NCBI RefSeq assembly: GCF_030733845.1
Contig: NZ_CP132312.1
Coordinates: forward strand, 448,501-512,500
Length of the DNA stretch: 64,000 nucleotides
Reading direction: 5' to 3'
Source of the DNA: Shinella zoogloeoides
GTDB lineage: Bacteria > Pseudomonadota > Alphaproteobacteria > Rhizobiales > Rhizobiaceae
Part shown: positions 52,218 to 61,154 of the stretch, one piece after another
Position numbering within the stretch: the first letter of the stretch is position 1
How the letters are laid out: the number at the start of each line of letters is the position of its first letter
Made by a program: the position numbers and the translations under genes
The notes under the pieces: generated by a model
The model's input: only the letters and a program-made list of their open reading frames with translations
What the model was told of the DNA's origin: nothing
Databases searched by the model: none

Positions 52218-53275
52218 TCAACCAGAAAGCCGGTTCCGTCGTCTTCGAGAACGTGAGGAAGAGCTTCGGTGCCTTCACCGCCATTCCCGACCTTTCGCTC
52301 ACCATCGAGCCCGGTACGCTCGTCACCCTGCTCGGCCCGTCCGGCTGCGGCAAGACGACGACGCTCAGGATGCTCGCCGGCCTCGAACATCCCTCGGCGG
52401 GCAGGATTCTCATCGGCGGCAAGGATGTGACGATGCTGCCGGCCAACGAGCGCGACGTCTCGATGGTCTTCCAGTCCTATGCGCTCTTCCCGCATATGAA
52501 TGCGCGCGATAATGTCGCCTATGGCCTGGAATCCTCGGGCCTTTCCAAGAAGGAAGCGCGCGAGAAGGCGGAGGAGGGGCTTGTCCTCGTCGGCCTTTCG
52601 GGCATGGGGCACCGCCTGCCGGCGGAACTCTCCGGCGGCCAGCAGCAGCGCGTTGCGGTCGCCCGCGCGCTGGTGCTGGAGCCGCAGGTGCTGCTGCTCG
52701 ACGAGCCGCTGTCGAACCTCGACGCGCGCCTGCGCCGCAAGGTGCGCACGGATATCCGCGAACTGCAGCAGCGCCTCGGCTTCACCGCCGTCTATGTCAC
52801 GCACGACCAGGACGAGGCGCTTGCCGTCTCCGACCGCATCATCGTCATGAAGGACGGCGAGGTCGCCCAGTCCGGCGCCCCGCGCGATCTCTACGAGGCG
52901 CCCGCCTCCGCCTTCATCGCCGACTTCATGGGCGAGGCGAACGTGATCGCCTGCGAGGTCGTCGGCATCGAGGACGGTGAGGCGCAGATCCGCATCGGCA
53001 CGCTGGAGCATCGCGTGCCCGCGGGCAGGGCCACACCCGGTGCGGCAAGCCTTGCCGTGCGCCCCGGCGCCATCGCTCTTTCCGAAGGGCGAGGGCAGGG
53101 ACTGGCCGGCCGCATCCTGCATTCGGCCTATCTCGGCGACCATGTCGAATACGAGGTCGAGACCGATGTCGGCACGCTCTTCGTCGTCGATCACACCATC
53201 GACCGTATTCTGCCGGCGGCGGCGGATACGTCCATCAACTTCAAGAACCGCGGCATCGCAATCATCGACAGATAG
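52214..53275 (+). CDS. ABC transporter ATP-binding protein (AfuC/PotA-like)
   Basis: 353 residues, ATGA overlap with the permease. Walker A GPSGCGKTT, signature [10 protein letters not shown], Walker B VLLLDEPLSNLD and YVTHDQDEA are intact; the C-terminal ~115 residues are a TOBE domain. Five bases separate it from the phosphatase gene, so the importer and phosphatase are one operon, as at 20938-25714. Confidence 0.93.
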   Translation: MINQKAGSVVFENVRKSFGAFTAIPDLSLTIEPGTLVTLLGPSGCGKTTTLRMLAGLEHPSAGRILIGGKDVTMLPANERDVSMVFQSYALFPHMNARDNVAYGLESSGLSKKEAREKAEEGLVLVGLSGMGHRLPAELSGGQQQRVAVARALVLEPQVLLLDEPLSNLDARLRRKVRTDIRELQQRLGFTAVYVTHDQDEALAVSDRIIVMKDGEVAQSGAPRDLYEAPASAFIADFMGEANVIACEVVGIEDGEAQIRIGTLEHRVPAGRATPGAASLAVRPGAIALSEGRGQGLAGRILHSAYLGDHVEYEVETDVGTLFVVDHTIDRILPAAADTSINFKNRGIAIIDR

Positions 53276-53280
53276 GCACC

Positions 53281-54102
53281 ATGAACATGGCAAATCCCGA
53301 CACGACCTCGCCCGAGACCTCCCTCGACACCCGCTTTGCCCTGGCGCGGGCTCTCGCGCAGGAGGCGGGGGCGATGGCGCTCGACTACTTCAACCGGCGC
53401 GATACGCTCGTCATCGAAACCAAGCGCGACATGCAGGACGTCGTCTCCATCGCTGACCGCAATGTGGAGAAGATGATCCGCGAGCGCGTCGCGGCGATGC
53501 TCCCGGAAGACGGTTTCCTCGGCGAGGAGTTCGGCCATACCGAAGGCGCTTCCGGCTATACCTGGGTGGTCGACCCCATCGACGGAACCGCGCCCTTCGT
53601 CAACGGCATGCCGACCTGGTGCGTGTCGATCGCCGTGGTGCATGGCGGCGAACCGGTGATCGGCGTCATCGGCGCGCCCTGCCAGAACGAACTCTATGCC
53701 GCGGCCCTCGGCAGGGGCGCGAAGCTCAACGGCAGGGTGCTGACGCTCGATCCGACCCGCACCATGCAGAATGCCCTCACCGGCATCGGCGCCAACAGCC
53801 ATGTCACGCCCGAGGTCGTGTCCGACATCGTCAACCGGCTGCTGCAGGCCGGCGGCAATTTCATCCGCAACGGATCCGGCGCGCTGATGCTCGCCTATGT
53901 CGCGGCGGGCCGGCTCGTCGGCTACTACGAGCCGTACATGCATGCCTGGGATTGCCTTGCCGGCTATTGCCTCGTGAAGGAGGCCGGCGGTTGGTATCAC
54001 CCGTTCCCGGTGGAGGGGGAGGGGCTTACCAAGGGCGCGCCCGTGGTCGCCGCCGGGCCCGGCGCGCGCGCCGATATCGGCAAGCTTGCGGGCGTGTGCT
54101 GA
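53281..54102 (+). CDS. Inositol-monophosphatase-family phosphatase, importer-linked
   Basis: 273 residues (ATG 53281 or 53287; both have weak ribosome sites). Family metal ligands: Glu82/83 (GEEFG), Asp98 and Asp101 (VDPIDGTAPF) and Asp224 (AWDCLAG). DGTAPF in place of the common DGTxNF suggests a substrate pocket different from inositol monophosphatase proper. It is the last gene of the two-component-linked importer operon, with a terminator after it. A role in dephosphorylating an imported phosphate ester is inferred. Confidence 0.93.
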   Translation: MNMANPDTTSPETSLDTRFALARALAQEAGAMALDYFNRRDTLVIETKRDMQDVVSIADRNVEKMIRERVAAMLPEDGFLGEEFGHTEGASGYTWVVDPIDGTAPFVNGMPTWCVSIAVVHGGEPVIGVIGAPCQNELYAAALGRGAKLNGRVLTLDPTRTMQNALTGIGANSHVTPEVVSDIVNRLLQAGGNFIRNGSGALMLAYVAAGRLVGYYEPYMHAWDCLAGYCLVKEAGGWYHPFPVEGEGLTKGAPVVAAGPGARADIGKLAGVC

Positions 54103-54119
54103 GCCGCGTTCCTCGCGCC

Positions 54120-54150
54120 GCGCCTCCCGGAAAAGCGCGTCGGGAGGCGC
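54120..54150. terminator. Terminator between convergent phosphatase and D-serine deaminase genes
   Basis: A perfect 10-bp stem GCGCCTCCCG / CGGGAGGCGC with an 11-base loop, 17 bases after the plus-strand gene and 9 before the end of the minus-strand gene. It is followed by TCTTG on the plus strand and could serve both. Confidence 0.65.
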
Positions 54151-54159
54151 TCTTGCAGG

Positions 54160-55482
54160 TTAGCCGATCTCGTTTGCCATGTTCAGGAAGGCCTGGAACT
54201 GGTCTTCCGGCACGAAGGAGCCGCCGGTTGTCCAGACGACGTGGGTCGCTCGTTCGAGGCGGTCGGCGATATTCCATCGGTCGCGGAAGGCCTTGCCCAG
54301 GGGATGGCTTGCGATGAAGCCCGGGCCGGCAAAACCGGCCGCCGCCGAGGGCTCCAGACGCAGGTTCTGGCTCTCGTGGGCGTCGCGAAGCCAGCGGAAC
54401 AGGGATGCGTCGTCGACGGTGAACACGCCGGCCAGCATGCCGCGCATGACAGTGGCGACGAAGGCGGACATGCGAGCGACCGCCATGCCATCGGCTTCCG
54501 TCCGGTTCGTCAGGCCGACATCGTAGACGGAAACGAGATCCTCGCTATCGCTCATGAGATGAACCAGCGCGCAGGGCGATTGAACCGGCTCCACGAAGAA
54601 GCAATGCACGTTGTCGGCGAAAACGTTCTTTGCGCCATAGGCCACGCCGCCGGGCGCTCCACCGATTCCACAGGGCAGGTAGAGAAACAGCGGATGGTCG
54701 GCATCGACGACGATGCCGCGGGCCTGAAGCTGCTCGGCGAGTTCCAGTGCGGCGACGCTGTAGCCGAGAAACAGATGCCTGGATTGCTCATCGTCAACGA
54801 AATAGATCGTCGGATCACCTTCGGCGACGACGCGGGCATTTTCGACCGCGGTCGTATAGTCGGCATCGTGCTTTACGACCTCGACGCCGAGCCGCGTCAA
54901 CCGCTCCACCTTCCAGGTCTTGGCATCCGACGACATGTGGACGGTCGCCTTGAAGCCGAGGGCGCGCGCGGCGATGCCCACGCTGAGCCCCAGGTTTCCC
55001 GTGCTGCCGACCGCGATCGTGTAGTGGGAGAAGAAGGCTTTCGCATCCGGCTCCGCAAGGCGCCGGATGTCCTGTCCTTCCTTCAGCAAGCCCTCGCGTT
55101 TTGCCAGCTGCTCGGCGAAGACGAAGACCTCGTAGACGCCGCCGCGGGCCTTGATCGATCCGGCGACGGGAAGGGCGCTGTCGGCCTTGACCAGGACGGT
55201 GCCATATTCGGCGCCTGCATAGCCAAGAGCGTCGCGAATGCTTTCCAGGGGTACGAGGTCGGAGCGGATCGCGCCGCTATCGGGTTTCAGCTCGGGAAAG
55301 CAGGTTTTCAGCAGAGGCGCGAGCCGTCGCCAGTTCTCCTGCGCCGCGTCCACATCCGAGGGCCGCACGGGAAGCGCCGCATCCTCGATCGCGTTCCTGA
55401 CATAGTGCGGGTTCGTCCAGAGTGTCGGGCGCGCCGCGAGCACATCGGAACGGGCGGGATTGTCGGGAAGCTGTATGGGCAT
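54160..55482 (-). CDS. dsdA: D-serine ammonia-lyase
   Basis: 440 residues from ATG 55482. PLP fold-type II enzyme converting D-serine to pyruvate and ammonia. The PLP lysine is K111 in GSIKARGG, and the phosphate cradle is GSTGNLGLS (~159-167). The length and the flanking FFSHYTIAVGS and PCGIGGAPGG stretches match DsdA. It lies 43 bases downstream of purU on the same strand and may be co-transcribed with the one-carbon genes. The usual dsdC/dsdX partners are absent. Confidence 0.93.
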   Translation of the reverse strand: MPIQLPDNPARSDVLAARPTLWTNPHYVRNAIEDAALPVRPSDVDAAQENWRRLAPLLKTCFPELKPDSGAIRSDLVPLESIRDALGYAGAEYGTVLVKADSALPVAGSIKARGGVYEVFVFAEQLAKREGLLKEGQDIRRLAEPDAKAFFSHYTIAVGSTGNLGLSVGIAARALGFKATVHMSSDAKTWKVERLTRLGVEVVKHDADYTTAVENARVVAEGDPTIYFVDDEQSRHLFLGYSVAALELAEQLQARGIVVDADHPLFLYLPCGIGGAPGGVAYGAKNVFADNVHCFFVEPVQSPCALVHLMSDSEDLVSVYDVGLTNRTEADGMAVARMSAFVATVMRGMLAGVFTVDDASLFRWLRDAHESQNLRLEPSAAAGFAGPGFIASHPLGKAFRDRWNIADRLERATHVVWTTGGSFVPEDQFQAFLNMANEIG

Positions 55483-55525
55483 ATCGTGATCCTGCTTGGA
55501 TTGGTCTATCTGCCGGCCTCGGCGT

Positions 55526-56422
55526 TCATCCCATGCGCTCGGAGACGTAGGAGCCCGGCGACGGCGGGAAGACGATGGTCCGGTTGCCGTTGATGAACAC
55601 CCGGCCGTGGATATGGGCGTGAATGGCGCGGGCAAGCACCTGGCTTTCGACGTCGCGGCCGAGGCTGACATAGTCGTCGGCGCTTTGCGCATGGGTTACC
55701 CGCACGATGTCCTGCTCGATGATCGGGCCCTCGTCGAGGTCGGCCGTCACATAGTGCGAGGTCGCGCCGATCAGCTTCACGCCGCGCTCGAAAGCCTGCT
55801 TGTAGGGGTTCGCACCCTTGAAGGACGGCAGGAACGAGTGGTGGATGTTGATGATCCGGCCGGACATCTTCCTGCACATCTCGTCGGAGAGAACCTGCAT
55901 GTAGCGGGCGAGCACGATGAGTTCTGCGCCGGTCTCCTCCACGATGCGCATCTGCTCGGCTTCGGCTTCCGGCTTGTTTTCCTTCGTCACCTTGATGTGG
56001 TGGAAGGGAATGTCGTGGTTCACCACAACCTTCTGGTAGTCGAAGTGATTGGAGATGACGCCGACGATGTCGATCGGCAGCGCGCCGATCTTCCAGCGGT
56101 AGAGCAGGTCGTTCAGGCAATGGCCGAAGCGTGAGACCATGAGGATGACCTTGCGCTTGGCCGTCTCGTCGAAGAATTCCGCCTCCGCCTCATACGTCGC
56201 GGCGATCTCGGCGAAGCCTTCGCGCAGTTCCGCCAGCGTGCGGCCTTCCTCGGACTGGAAGCTGACGCGCATGAAATAGCGGCCGGTGCTCTTGTCGTCG
56301 AACTGGGCGCTGTCGGAGATGTTGCAGCCGTTGGCGGACAGATAAGTCGCGATCGCGGCGGTCACGCCCCGGATGGAGGGGCAGGCGACGCGCAGGGCAT
56401 AGCGGTTGGCAAGAGCGGACAT
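55526..56422 (-). CDS. purU: Formyltetrahydrofolate deformylase
   Basis: 298 residues from ATG 56422 (AAGGGATC upstream). N-terminal ACT-type domain (~7-85) and C-terminal formyl-transferase fold with ARYMQVLSDEM, NIHHSFLPSFKGANPYKQA and ATSHYVTADLDEGPIIEQ, which contain the catalytic Asn/His/Asp set. It hydrolyses 10-formyl-THF to formate and THF. It follows folD by 20 bases in a glyA-folD-purU order, matching a route that drains one-carbon units released by serine or glycine breakdown. Confidence 0.96.
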   Translation of the reverse strand: MSALANRYALRVACPSIRGVTAAIATYLSANGCNISDSAQFDDKSTGRYFMRVSFQSEEGRTLAELREGFAEIAATYEAEAEFFDETAKRKVILMVSRFGHCLNDLLYRWKIGALPIDIVGVISNHFDYQKVVVNHDIPFHHIKVTKENKPEAEAEQMRIVEETGAELIVLARYMQVLSDEMCRKMSGRIINIHHSFLPSFKGANPYKQAFERGVKLIGATSHYVTADLDEGPIIEQDIVRVTHAQSADDYVSLGRDVESQVLARAIHAHIHGRVFINGNRTIVFPPSPGSYVSERMG

Positions 56423-56442
56423 TGGCGATCCCTTCGGGTCGG

Positions 56443-57336
56443 TCAGTCGATATGGACGGAGTGCTGGTGGCGGAAGGCCGTGAGCGTATTGGCGAGGAGG
56501 CAGGCGATGGTCATGGGGCCGACGCCGCCCGGAACTGGCGTGATGGCACCGGCATGACGGGCTTCCTCGAAGGCGACGTCGCCGACGATGCGCGACTTGC
56601 CGTCGATCTCCACGCGGTTGATGCCGACGTCGATGACCACGGCCCCCGGCTTGATCCAGTCGCCGCGCACGAGACCGGGCCGCCCGACGGCGACGACGAG
56701 GATATCGGCGGTGCGGCAAAGCTCCGGCGTATTCTTCGTGCGCGAATGGGCGACGGTCACCGTGCAGTTTTCCGAAAGCAGCAGCTGCGCCATCGGCTTG
56801 CCGACGATGTTGGATTTGCCGATCACCACGGCATGCAGGCCGGAGAGGTTGTTGCCCAGCCGGTCCTTCAGCAGCATGAGGCAGCCGAGCGGCGTGCAGG
56901 GCACCATCGCCGGCTGGCCGGTCGAAAGGCGCCCGGCATTGGAGATATGGAAGCCGTCGACATCCTTGTCGGGGTTGATGCCCTGGATGACGGCGCTGGC
57001 ATCGAGATGGGCGGGCAGCGGAAGCTGGACGAGGATGCCGTGCACGGCGGGATCGACATTCAGCCGGTCGATCAGCGCCATCAGTTCGTCCTGCGTGGTG
57101 TCTGCCGCAAGCTCGTGCTTGAAGGAATTCATTCCGGCGGCGACCGTCTGGCGATGCTTCGATCCGACATAGACGGCGCTGGCCGGATCGCTGCCGACGA
57201 GGACCACGGCAAGGCCCGGCACGGCGCCGGTCGCCTCTTTCAGCCGGGCAACCTTCCCGGCGACATCTTCTAGCAAGCCGGCCGCGAACGTCTTGCCGTC
57301 GATGATCGCGCTGTCCGTAATCCTGTCCATTCCCAT
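56443..57336 (-). CDS. folD: Bifunctional methylenetetrahydrofolate dehydrogenase/cyclohydrolase
   Basis: 297 residues from ATG 57336 (GGGGG upstream; an ATG two codons later is possible). The YVGSKHRQ motif gives the catalytic Lys (~60), PLPAHLD and the GKSNIVGKP nucleotide loop are typical, as is the PGGVGPMT ending. It interconverts methylene-, methenyl- and 10-formyl-THF with NADP. It is placed between glyA and purU in a one-carbon operon, possibly as an extra copy of a housekeeping gene. Confidence 0.96.
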   Translation of the reverse strand: MGMDRITDSAIIDGKTFAAGLLEDVAGKVARLKEATGAVPGLAVVLVGSDPASAVYVGSKHRQTVAAGMNSFKHELAADTTQDELMALIDRLNVDPAVHGILVQLPLPAHLDASAVIQGINPDKDVDGFHISNAGRLSTGQPAMVPCTPLGCLMLLKDRLGNNLSGLHAVVIGKSNIVGKPMAQLLLSENCTVTVAHSRTKNTPELCRTADILVVAVGRPGLVRGDWIKPGAVVIDVGINRVEIDGKSRIVGDVAFEEARHAGAITPVPGGVGPMTIACLLANTLTAFRHQHSVHID

Positions 57337-57423
57337 GGTGTCCCCCTTTCGCGTCACTCGATGCCCGTCAGGGGCCGGAAGGCGCGCCGTGCAGGAGAGG
57401 CGCGCCTTCGCTTGATGGAGGTC

Positions 57424-58701
57424 CTAGTGTGCGTAGACCGGGAAGGCGGCGGTCAGCCTGGCCACCGTCGCCTTCGCGCCCTCGACGACATCATCCGCCT
57501 TGCCGGCAGCTTCCGCCTCGATGAGGTCGGCGATGACGTCGCCCAGCGCCTTGAATTCGTCTTCCTTCAGGCCGCGCGTCGTCGCCGCCGACGTGCCGAG
57601 ACGCATGCCGACCCATTCGGCGGGGCGGGGGCTGTCGCCGGGGATCGGATTCTTGTTCGAGGTGATGTTGGCGCGCGCCAGCACGTCCTCGACCTGCTTG
57701 CCGTTGAGGCCCTTGCTGGAGAGGTCGAGCAGTACGATATGCGTGTCCGTGCCGCCGGAAACGATGCGGATGCCGCGATCCGCCAGGGTCTCGGCCAGCA
57801 CCCTGGCATTCGCCTTCACCTGATGCGCATAGGCCTTGAAATCGTCACGCAGCGCTTCGCCGAGGCAGATCGCCTTGGCCGCAAGCACGTTGCTGTGCAG
57901 CGAGCCCTGCACGCCGGGGAAGACGGCGGCCTGCAGCTTCTTGAACCATTCCTCGTTGTTGGTGAGGATGAGGCCGCCGCGCGGGCCGCGAAGCGTCTTC
58001 GTGGTCGTGCAGGTGACGATATCCGCATGCGGGAAGGGGGAGGGATGGGCCCCACCGGCGACCAGCCCGGCGATATGCGCCATGTCGACCATGAAATAGG
58101 CGCCGACCTTCTTCGCGATCTTCGCCATGCGCTCGAAGTCGAGCTCACGCGGATAGGCCGAGCCGCCGGTGATGAGGAGCTTCGGGCGAACCTCTTCCGC
58201 GATGCGCTCCATCTCGTCGTAGTCGATGACTTCGTTCTGCGAATTGACATTGTAGTTGTGCGCCTCGAACCAGCGGCCCGAAAGGTTGCCCTTCATGCCG
58301 TGCGAGAGGTGGCCGCCGGCGGCGAGGTCGAGCGACAGGACCTTCTCGCCCGGCTTCATCAGCAGGAAGAAGACGGCAAGGTTTGCCTGCGTGCCGGAAT
58401 GCGGCTGGACGTTGGCATAGGCGCAGCCGAAGAGTTCCTTGGCGCGGTCGATGGCCGCCTGCTCGACGACATCGACGAACTGGCCGCCGCCATGGAAACG
58501 GTTGCCCGGATAGCCTTCGAGCGTCTTGTTGGTCATCTCGTGGCCGAGCGCGTCGAGAACGGCGCGGCTGACGATGTTTTCCGAGGCAATCAGCTCGATC
58601 TGGTTCTGCTGGCGGGCGCGTTCGTTGTCGAGCGCCTGCGCGACGATCGGATCGCATTCGTGCACCGGCGAATTGAAGTGGGCGTTTGTCTGTTGGGTCA
58701 T
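57424..58701 (-). CDS. glyA: Serine hydroxymethyltransferase
   Basis: 425 residues from ATG 58701. PLP lysine in VTCTTTKTLRGPRGG, and ENIVSRAVL, YPGNRFHGG and MVDMAHIAGLVAGG are all diagnostic. It interconverts serine/THF and glycine/methylene-THF. It is the first gene of the run glyA-folD-purU-dsdA with a divergent LysR regulator, so it is probably an inducible copy for serine or glycine catabolism rather than the only housekeeping enzyme. Confidence 0.97.
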   Translation of the reverse strand: MTQQTNAHFNSPVHECDPIVAQALDNERARQQNQIELIASENIVSRAVLDALGHEMTNKTLEGYPGNRFHGGGQFVDVVEQAAIDRAKELFGCAYANVQPHSGTQANLAVFFLLMKPGEKVLSLDLAAGGHLSHGMKGNLSGRWFEAHNYNVNSQNEVIDYDEMERIAEEVRPKLLITGGSAYPRELDFERMAKIAKKVGAYFMVDMAHIAGLVAGGAHPSPFPHADIVTCTTTKTLRGPRGGLILTNNEEWFKKLQAAVFPGVQGSLHSNVLAAKAICLGEALRDDFKAYAHQVKANARVLAETLADRGIRIVSGGTDTHIVLLDLSSKGLNGKQVEDVLARANITSNKNPIPGDSPRPAEWVGMRLGTSAATTRGLKEDEFKALGDVIADLIEAEAAGKADDVVEGAKATVARLTAAFPVYAH

Positions 58702-58793
58702 GACCTGTCTCCGCGGAAGGGTATGAGGGCTTGGGAGAAAGGCTAGCGAGGGCTTCGATCCAGAAAAAGTTAATAATATTTGCACATGCGTTC

Positions 58794-58820
58794 TGATCTG
58801 CTAATCATTTACTTCTGATT
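58794..58820. promoter_or_regulatory. Overlapping dyads in the glyA-lysR intergenic region
   Basis: TGAT-N6-ATCA (58794-58807) overlaps AATCA-N8-TGATT (58803-58820), giving three evenly placed half-sites within 27 bases of AT-rich DNA just before the LysR start codon. Such imperfect dyads are typical LysR recognition sites. Confidence 0.5.
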
Positions 58821-58833
58821 TCAGGAGAGGCGA

Positions 58834-59802
58834 ATGGACCTTGCCCGCTTGCGTGCGCTACGCGAATTGTCGATCCGCAAGACCATGGCGGCGGTGGCGG
58901 AGGCGCTCTACGTTTCGCCGTCGGCCGTCTCACAGCAGATCGCGCTGCTCGAACAGGAGGTGGGGATCGACCTCATCGAGCGGCGCGGCCGGGGCGTCGA
59001 GCTGACGCCGGCCGGCAAGCAGCTCGTCGAGCGGGCGGAGCGCATCCTGATCGAGCTGGAATCGGCGCGGGCCGATATCGCCGAGCTGAAGAAGGTCATT
59101 GCCGGCGAGCTGCGGGTGGCGGCCTTTCCTTCCGTCGCGGCGGCTGTGGTGGCGGGCGCGATCCACGAGCTGCATCGCCTCCATCCGCGCCTGACGGTGC
59201 AGTTCGACGAGATGGAGCCGGCCGAAAGCCTTGCTGCCCTGCGCAGTTGGCAAACCGACATCGCGATCATCGACGACCTCAACGTGCCCGCCGGCGCGAT
59301 CGATCCGAACATCGAGACGATCCCGCTCATGGAAGACGTCTTCAACGTCATGGTCTCGCAAACCCATCCCCTTGCCGGCCAGGCCACGGTGATGCTGCAC
59401 CAGTTGCGCGAGGAGCGTTGGGCGCTGGATACCGCCTCTTCCACCTACAACCGCATGATCACCGATGCCTGCCAGGAGGCCGGCTTCACGCCCGACATCG
59501 TCGCCCGCTGCAAGGGCTTCGAGGTGACCATCGCGCTGATCCGGGTAGGCTACGGCATCTCGATCCTGCCGGGCCTTCGGGCCAGCTACGACCTCGAGGA
59601 CGTCTGGGTCTGCAAGATCGAGCCGGAGATCCGCCGCCAGATTTCCCTGGCGTTCCGCAAGGGCGAGAAGCGTAGCCCGGCGGTTCAGGCCTTCATTGCG
59701 GAAGTGAATGCGAGGAGCGGTTCCCGCCGCCGGCTCCCCACCGGCAAGGGCGAGCCGCGGATCGCGCCCGACGATGGTGCGCAAGAGGGGTTGGGAAGCT
59801 AA
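58834..59802 (+). CDS. LysR-family transcriptional regulator
   Basis: 322 residues from ATG 58834 (AGGAGAGG upstream). N-terminal winged helix (LRALRELSIRKTMAAVAEAL, SPSAVSQQIALLEQEVGI) and a periplasmic-binding-like effector domain (~90-295), with a basic tail. Divergent from glyA, so the likely role is control of the one-carbon operon in response to an amino acid such as serine or glycine; the effector is not determinable. Confidence 0.93.
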   Translation: MDLARLRALRELSIRKTMAAVAEALYVSPSAVSQQIALLEQEVGIDLIERRGRGVELTPAGKQLVERAERILIELESARADIAELKKVIAGELRVAAFPSVAAAVVAGAIHELHRLHPRLTVQFDEMEPAESLAALRSWQTDIAIIDDLNVPAGAIDPNIETIPLMEDVFNVMVSQTHPLAGQATVMLHQLREERWALDTASSTYNRMITDACQEAGFTPDIVARCKGFEVTIALIRVGYGISILPGLRASYDLEDVWVCKIEPEIRRQISLAFRKGEKRSPAVQAFIAEVNARSGSRRRLPTGKGEPRIAPDDGAQEGLGS

Positions 59803-60057
59803 AACACAACAGTTTTACTAAAGAGTACGTAAAGCAGAATTAAGTAGACCTGAACAAATCGTGTTCCTATCGTCCCCCTGTCGATTGATATGGGTTCGCA
59901 GCTTGGATACCAGACGGCGAACTTAGGCCAATGGCGGGAACATCAGCTACAGAACGGCAAGAGCCGCTGTTGCCTATCGCCCAAATCAGCTCTCGGCATG
60001 AGAACCGGGCTCTGCACCAGCGTGCAGGGCACCTCGCGATATTCACAGGGGAACGCA
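59803..60057 (+). promoter_or_regulatory. aapJ leader and promoter region
   Basis: 255 bases between lysR and aapJ. The first ~80 bases are AT-rich and should hold the promoter. A small hairpin CTGCAC-cagc-GTGCAG (60012-60027, extendable with one wobble) lies 30 bases before the aapJ start. I see no sigma-54 type GG-N10-GC element and no gene here. Confidence 0.45.
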
Positions 60058-61089
60058 ATGAAACTGATCAAGCTTCTCACGGCCGGCGTGTTTGCCGGTC
60101 TCGCCCTGACCGCAGGTCAGGCGTCCGCCTCCGTACTCGATACCGTCAAGCAACGCGGCACCCTGAACTGCGGTACCGACAACACGGCGCCCGGTTTCGG
60201 CTACCTCAACACGACGACGGGCCAGATGGAAGGCCTGGACGTGGACTTCTGCCGTGCCGTTGCCGCCGCCGTCCTCGGCGATGCCTCGAAGGTCAAGTTC
60301 GTCACGGTCACGGACAAAAGCCGCTTCGACGCGGTACTCACCAATCAGGTCGACGTCGTCTTCGCGCACACCACCATGAAGCCGGCGCGCGAATCCTCCA
60401 TCGCCATCGACTTCCTGCCGATCAACTTCTACGACGGCACCGGCATCATGGTGAAGACGGATTCGGGCGTAAAGGAGTTCGCCGATCTCGATGGCGCCAC
60501 CTTCTGCACGACGCAGGGCTCCGTGACCGAAACGGTCCTCACCAGCGCCTTCAAGGCGCGCGGCTGGGAAGGCTCCAAGGTCCTCACCTACGAGAACCTC
60601 GAAAAGCTGTTCGCCGCCCTCAATTCCGGCCGCTGCAACGCGATGAGCACCGACAAGTCCGCGCTAGCCGCCTGGGCCGGCAACTCGCCGAAGCCGACCG
60701 ACTATCTGATCCTTCCCGACACGCTCGACAAGTCGCCCTTCGGCGGTTTCGTCGCGGCCAACGATTCCAAGTGGCGCAACGCGCTGCGCTGGATCACCTA
60801 CGGCCTGTTCCAGGCTGAGGAATCCGAGATCACGCAGGCCAACCTCGAAGAGAAGCAGAAGAGCGAAGATCCGTTCGTTCAGAAGTTCCTCGGCGTCGGC
60901 GGCGGCTACGGCAAGGACTTCGGCCTTTCCGACGACTTCGTCGCGCAGGCGATCAAGGCCGTCGGCAACTACGGCGAAATCTACGACCGCAACCTCGGTC
61001 CGGACACCAGCATGTTCCTCGACCGCAAGGGCACGCCGAACGCCCTGTGGACGCAGGGCGGCGCGATCTATTCGCCCCTCTGGAACTGA
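60058..61089 (+). CDS. aapJ: General L-amino-acid ABC binding protein
   Basis: 343 residues from ATG 60058 (AGGGGAA upstream). Signal peptide ends ASA (~24). AapJ signature: QRGTLNCGTDNTAPGFGYLN, GLDVDFCRAVAAAVLG and AVGNYGEIYDRNLG. It binds a broad range of L-amino acids in the periplasm of rhizobia. It is followed by a strong hairpin and the aapQ, aapM and aapP genes, and is related to the orphan protein at 25956-26966. Confidence 0.95.
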   Translation: MKLIKLLTAGVFAGLALTAGQASASVLDTVKQRGTLNCGTDNTAPGFGYLNTTTGQMEGLDVDFCRAVAAAVLGDASKVKFVTVTDKSRFDAVLTNQVDVVFAHTTMKPARESSIAIDFLPINFYDGTGIMVKTDSGVKEFADLDGATFCTTQGSVTETVLTSAFKARGWEGSKVLTYENLEKLFAALNSGRCNAMSTDKSALAAWAGNSPKPTDYLILPDTLDKSPFGGFVAANDSKWRNALRWITYGLFQAEESEITQANLEEKQKSEDPFVQKFLGVGGGYGKDFGLSDDFVAQAIKAVGNYGEIYDRNLGPDTSMFLDRKGTPNALWTQGGAIYSPLWN

Positions 61090-61103
61090 TCCTCTTCCTG
61101 ACA

Positions 61104-61131
61104 GGACCGGGGCGGCATCCCGCCCCGGTCC
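61104..61131 (+). terminator. Intercistronic hairpin between aapJ and aapQ
   Basis: A perfect 12-bp GC-rich stem GGACCGGGGCGG / CCGCCCCGGTCC with a CATC tetraloop, 14 bases after the aapJ stop. No T-run. Confidence 0.7.
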
Positions 61132-61154
61132 CCAATCGGTTCTGGTATCTCGAC

